64,000 bases of DNA from Jaenimonas drosophilae (taxonomy: Eukaryota; Euglenozoa; Kinetoplastea; Trypanosomatida; Trypanosomatidae). The stretch is from the NCBI GenBank assembly GCA_030849065.1, contig JASAON010001633.1, positions 1 through 64,000 of the forward strand. Reading direction: 5' to 3'. Positions 63,570-64,000 of the stretch are shown piece by piece (position 1 is the stretch's first letter; every line of letters starts with the position of its first letter). The translations under genes were made by a program, and so were the position numbers. A model generated the notes under the pieces. That model was given only the letters and a program-made list of their open reading frames with translations, did no database searches and was not told the origin of the DNA.

Positions 63570-63899
63570 ATGTCCATGAAGTACCTCGCTGCGTACGCCC
63601 TGGCGTCTCTCTCCAAGCCCACCCCCTCCCAGGCGGATGTGGAGGCCATCTGCAAGGCCGTCAACGTGCCCGTGGAGAAGGACACCCTCGCCTTCGTGAT
63701 GGAGAGCATCGCCCAGCGCGATGTGGCCACCCTCATTGCTGAGGGCGCCTCCAAGATGACCTCCATGGCCGCCTCTGCTGCCCCCGCCGCCGCTGGTGCC
63801 GCCGCCCCCGCTGCTGGTGGTGCTGCCGCTCCCGCCAAGAAGGCCGAGAAGGTTGAGGAGGAGGAGGACGACGAGATGGGCTTCGGTCTCTTCGACTAA
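63570..63899 (+). CDS. RPP2: 60S acidic ribosomal protein P2 (copy 2)
   Basis: Identical 109-aa product to copy 1, in direct orientation with 398 bases between. By inspection the coding DNA differs at one synonymous base, while the flanks share only a few bases around the start (ATCATGTCCATG), so the identity stops at the coding limits. This suggests recent duplication plus gene conversion, or strong selection on both sequences. Frame is open back to 63414, but the family N-terminus and the acceptor at 63538-63539 fix the start at 63570. More copies could lie beyond the window. Confidence 0.97.
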   Translation: MSMKYLAAYALASLSKPTPSQADVEAICKAVNVPVEKDTLAFVMESIAQRDVATLIAEGASKMTSMAASAAPAAAGAAAPAAGGAAAPAKKAEKVEEEEDDEMGFGLFD

Positions 63900-64000
63900 G
63901 AGGACCCAAGACATCCGCATCCTTTGCTACGATGTAGGTGCTTCCTCGCTTGTGCTTCAACAACCACGACCATCTTGTGCTGTGAGCTCTGCTTCACCGT

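Noticed and set aside
1..64000. Search for mobile elements, CRISPR arrays, rRNA or virus-like genes
   Set aside because: I saw no reverse transcriptase, transposase, regularly spaced repeats, rRNA blocks or viral proteins on either strand by reading; short retroposon remnants could still be missed.

Overview
This window reads as nuclear chromosomal DNA from a trypanosomatid (Kinetoplastea). All 31 well-supported protein genes, and the one weaker small ORF listed as a CDS, lie on the + strand. I see no cis-introns. Spacers are mostly 0.2-1.2 kb, and many carry a long pyrimidine tract followed by AG shortly before the next start codon. That is the arrangement expected of one polycistronic transcription unit resolved by spliced-leader trans-splicing and coupled polyadenylation. 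Several proteins have kinetoplastid character: a PDEB-type cyclic-nucleotide phosphodiesterase, PCNA with an acidic insertion, a type II topoisomerase resembling the mitochondrial TOP2 of trypanosomes, and P2 proteins ending in EDDEMGFGLFD. From memory only, PDEB, NOP58, PCNA, an EIF4G, TOP2 and acidic ribosomal P proteins are also neighbours on T. brucei chromosome 9 and Leishmania chromosome 15, so this looks like a conserved synteny block. I cannot assign genus or species.

Layout. 1-10 kb: the 3' end of a PDEB phosphodiesterase, a 2 kb spacer without a convincing gene, SNU13 (15.5K), a small membrane protein, phosphomevalonate kinase, PCNA and glutaminyl-tRNA synthetase. 10-22 kb: a small unknown protein, MSH3, the ER ubiquitin ligase HRD1, an unknown protein with a possible mitochondrial N-terminus, a TMEM164-like multipass protein and NOP58. 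22-31 kb: a DUF1796-type protein with a Myb-like tail, a 2OG-Fe(II) oxygenase-like protein, a TBC1D19-like protein, a coiled-coil protein, a calcyphosin-type EF-hand protein and an actin-related protein. 31-48 kb: an eIF4G with a glycine-rich tail, a CorA/Mrs2 transporter, a USP7-like deubiquitinase, a possible 56-aa gene and TOP2. 48-64 kb: a 1505-aa IQ-motif protein, a zinc-finger protein with a presequence-like N-terminus, a second CorA/Mrs2 protein, a SET-domain protein, UFC1, a type I DnaJ, an OCRL-like 5-phosphatase and two almost identical tandem copies of ribosomal P2.

Functionally this is a housekeeping block: replication and repair (PCNA, MSH3, TOP2), RNA processing and translation (SNU13, NOP58, GlnRS, eIF4G, P2), protein quality control and ubiquitin-like modification (HRD1, USP, UFC1, DnaJ), membrane traffic and lipid signalling (TBC protein, OCRL-like, PMK), and magnesium transport. 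Neighbours are not operon partners in the bacterial sense, because trypanosomatid units mix unrelated genes.

I found no mobile element, CRISPR array, tRNA, rRNA or virus-like gene, and no clear new system. The points most worth checking are a few small ORFs behind good splice acceptors, an unusual DUF1796/Myb-like architecture, a TBC protein that seems to lack both catalytic fingers, and the homogenised P2 pair.
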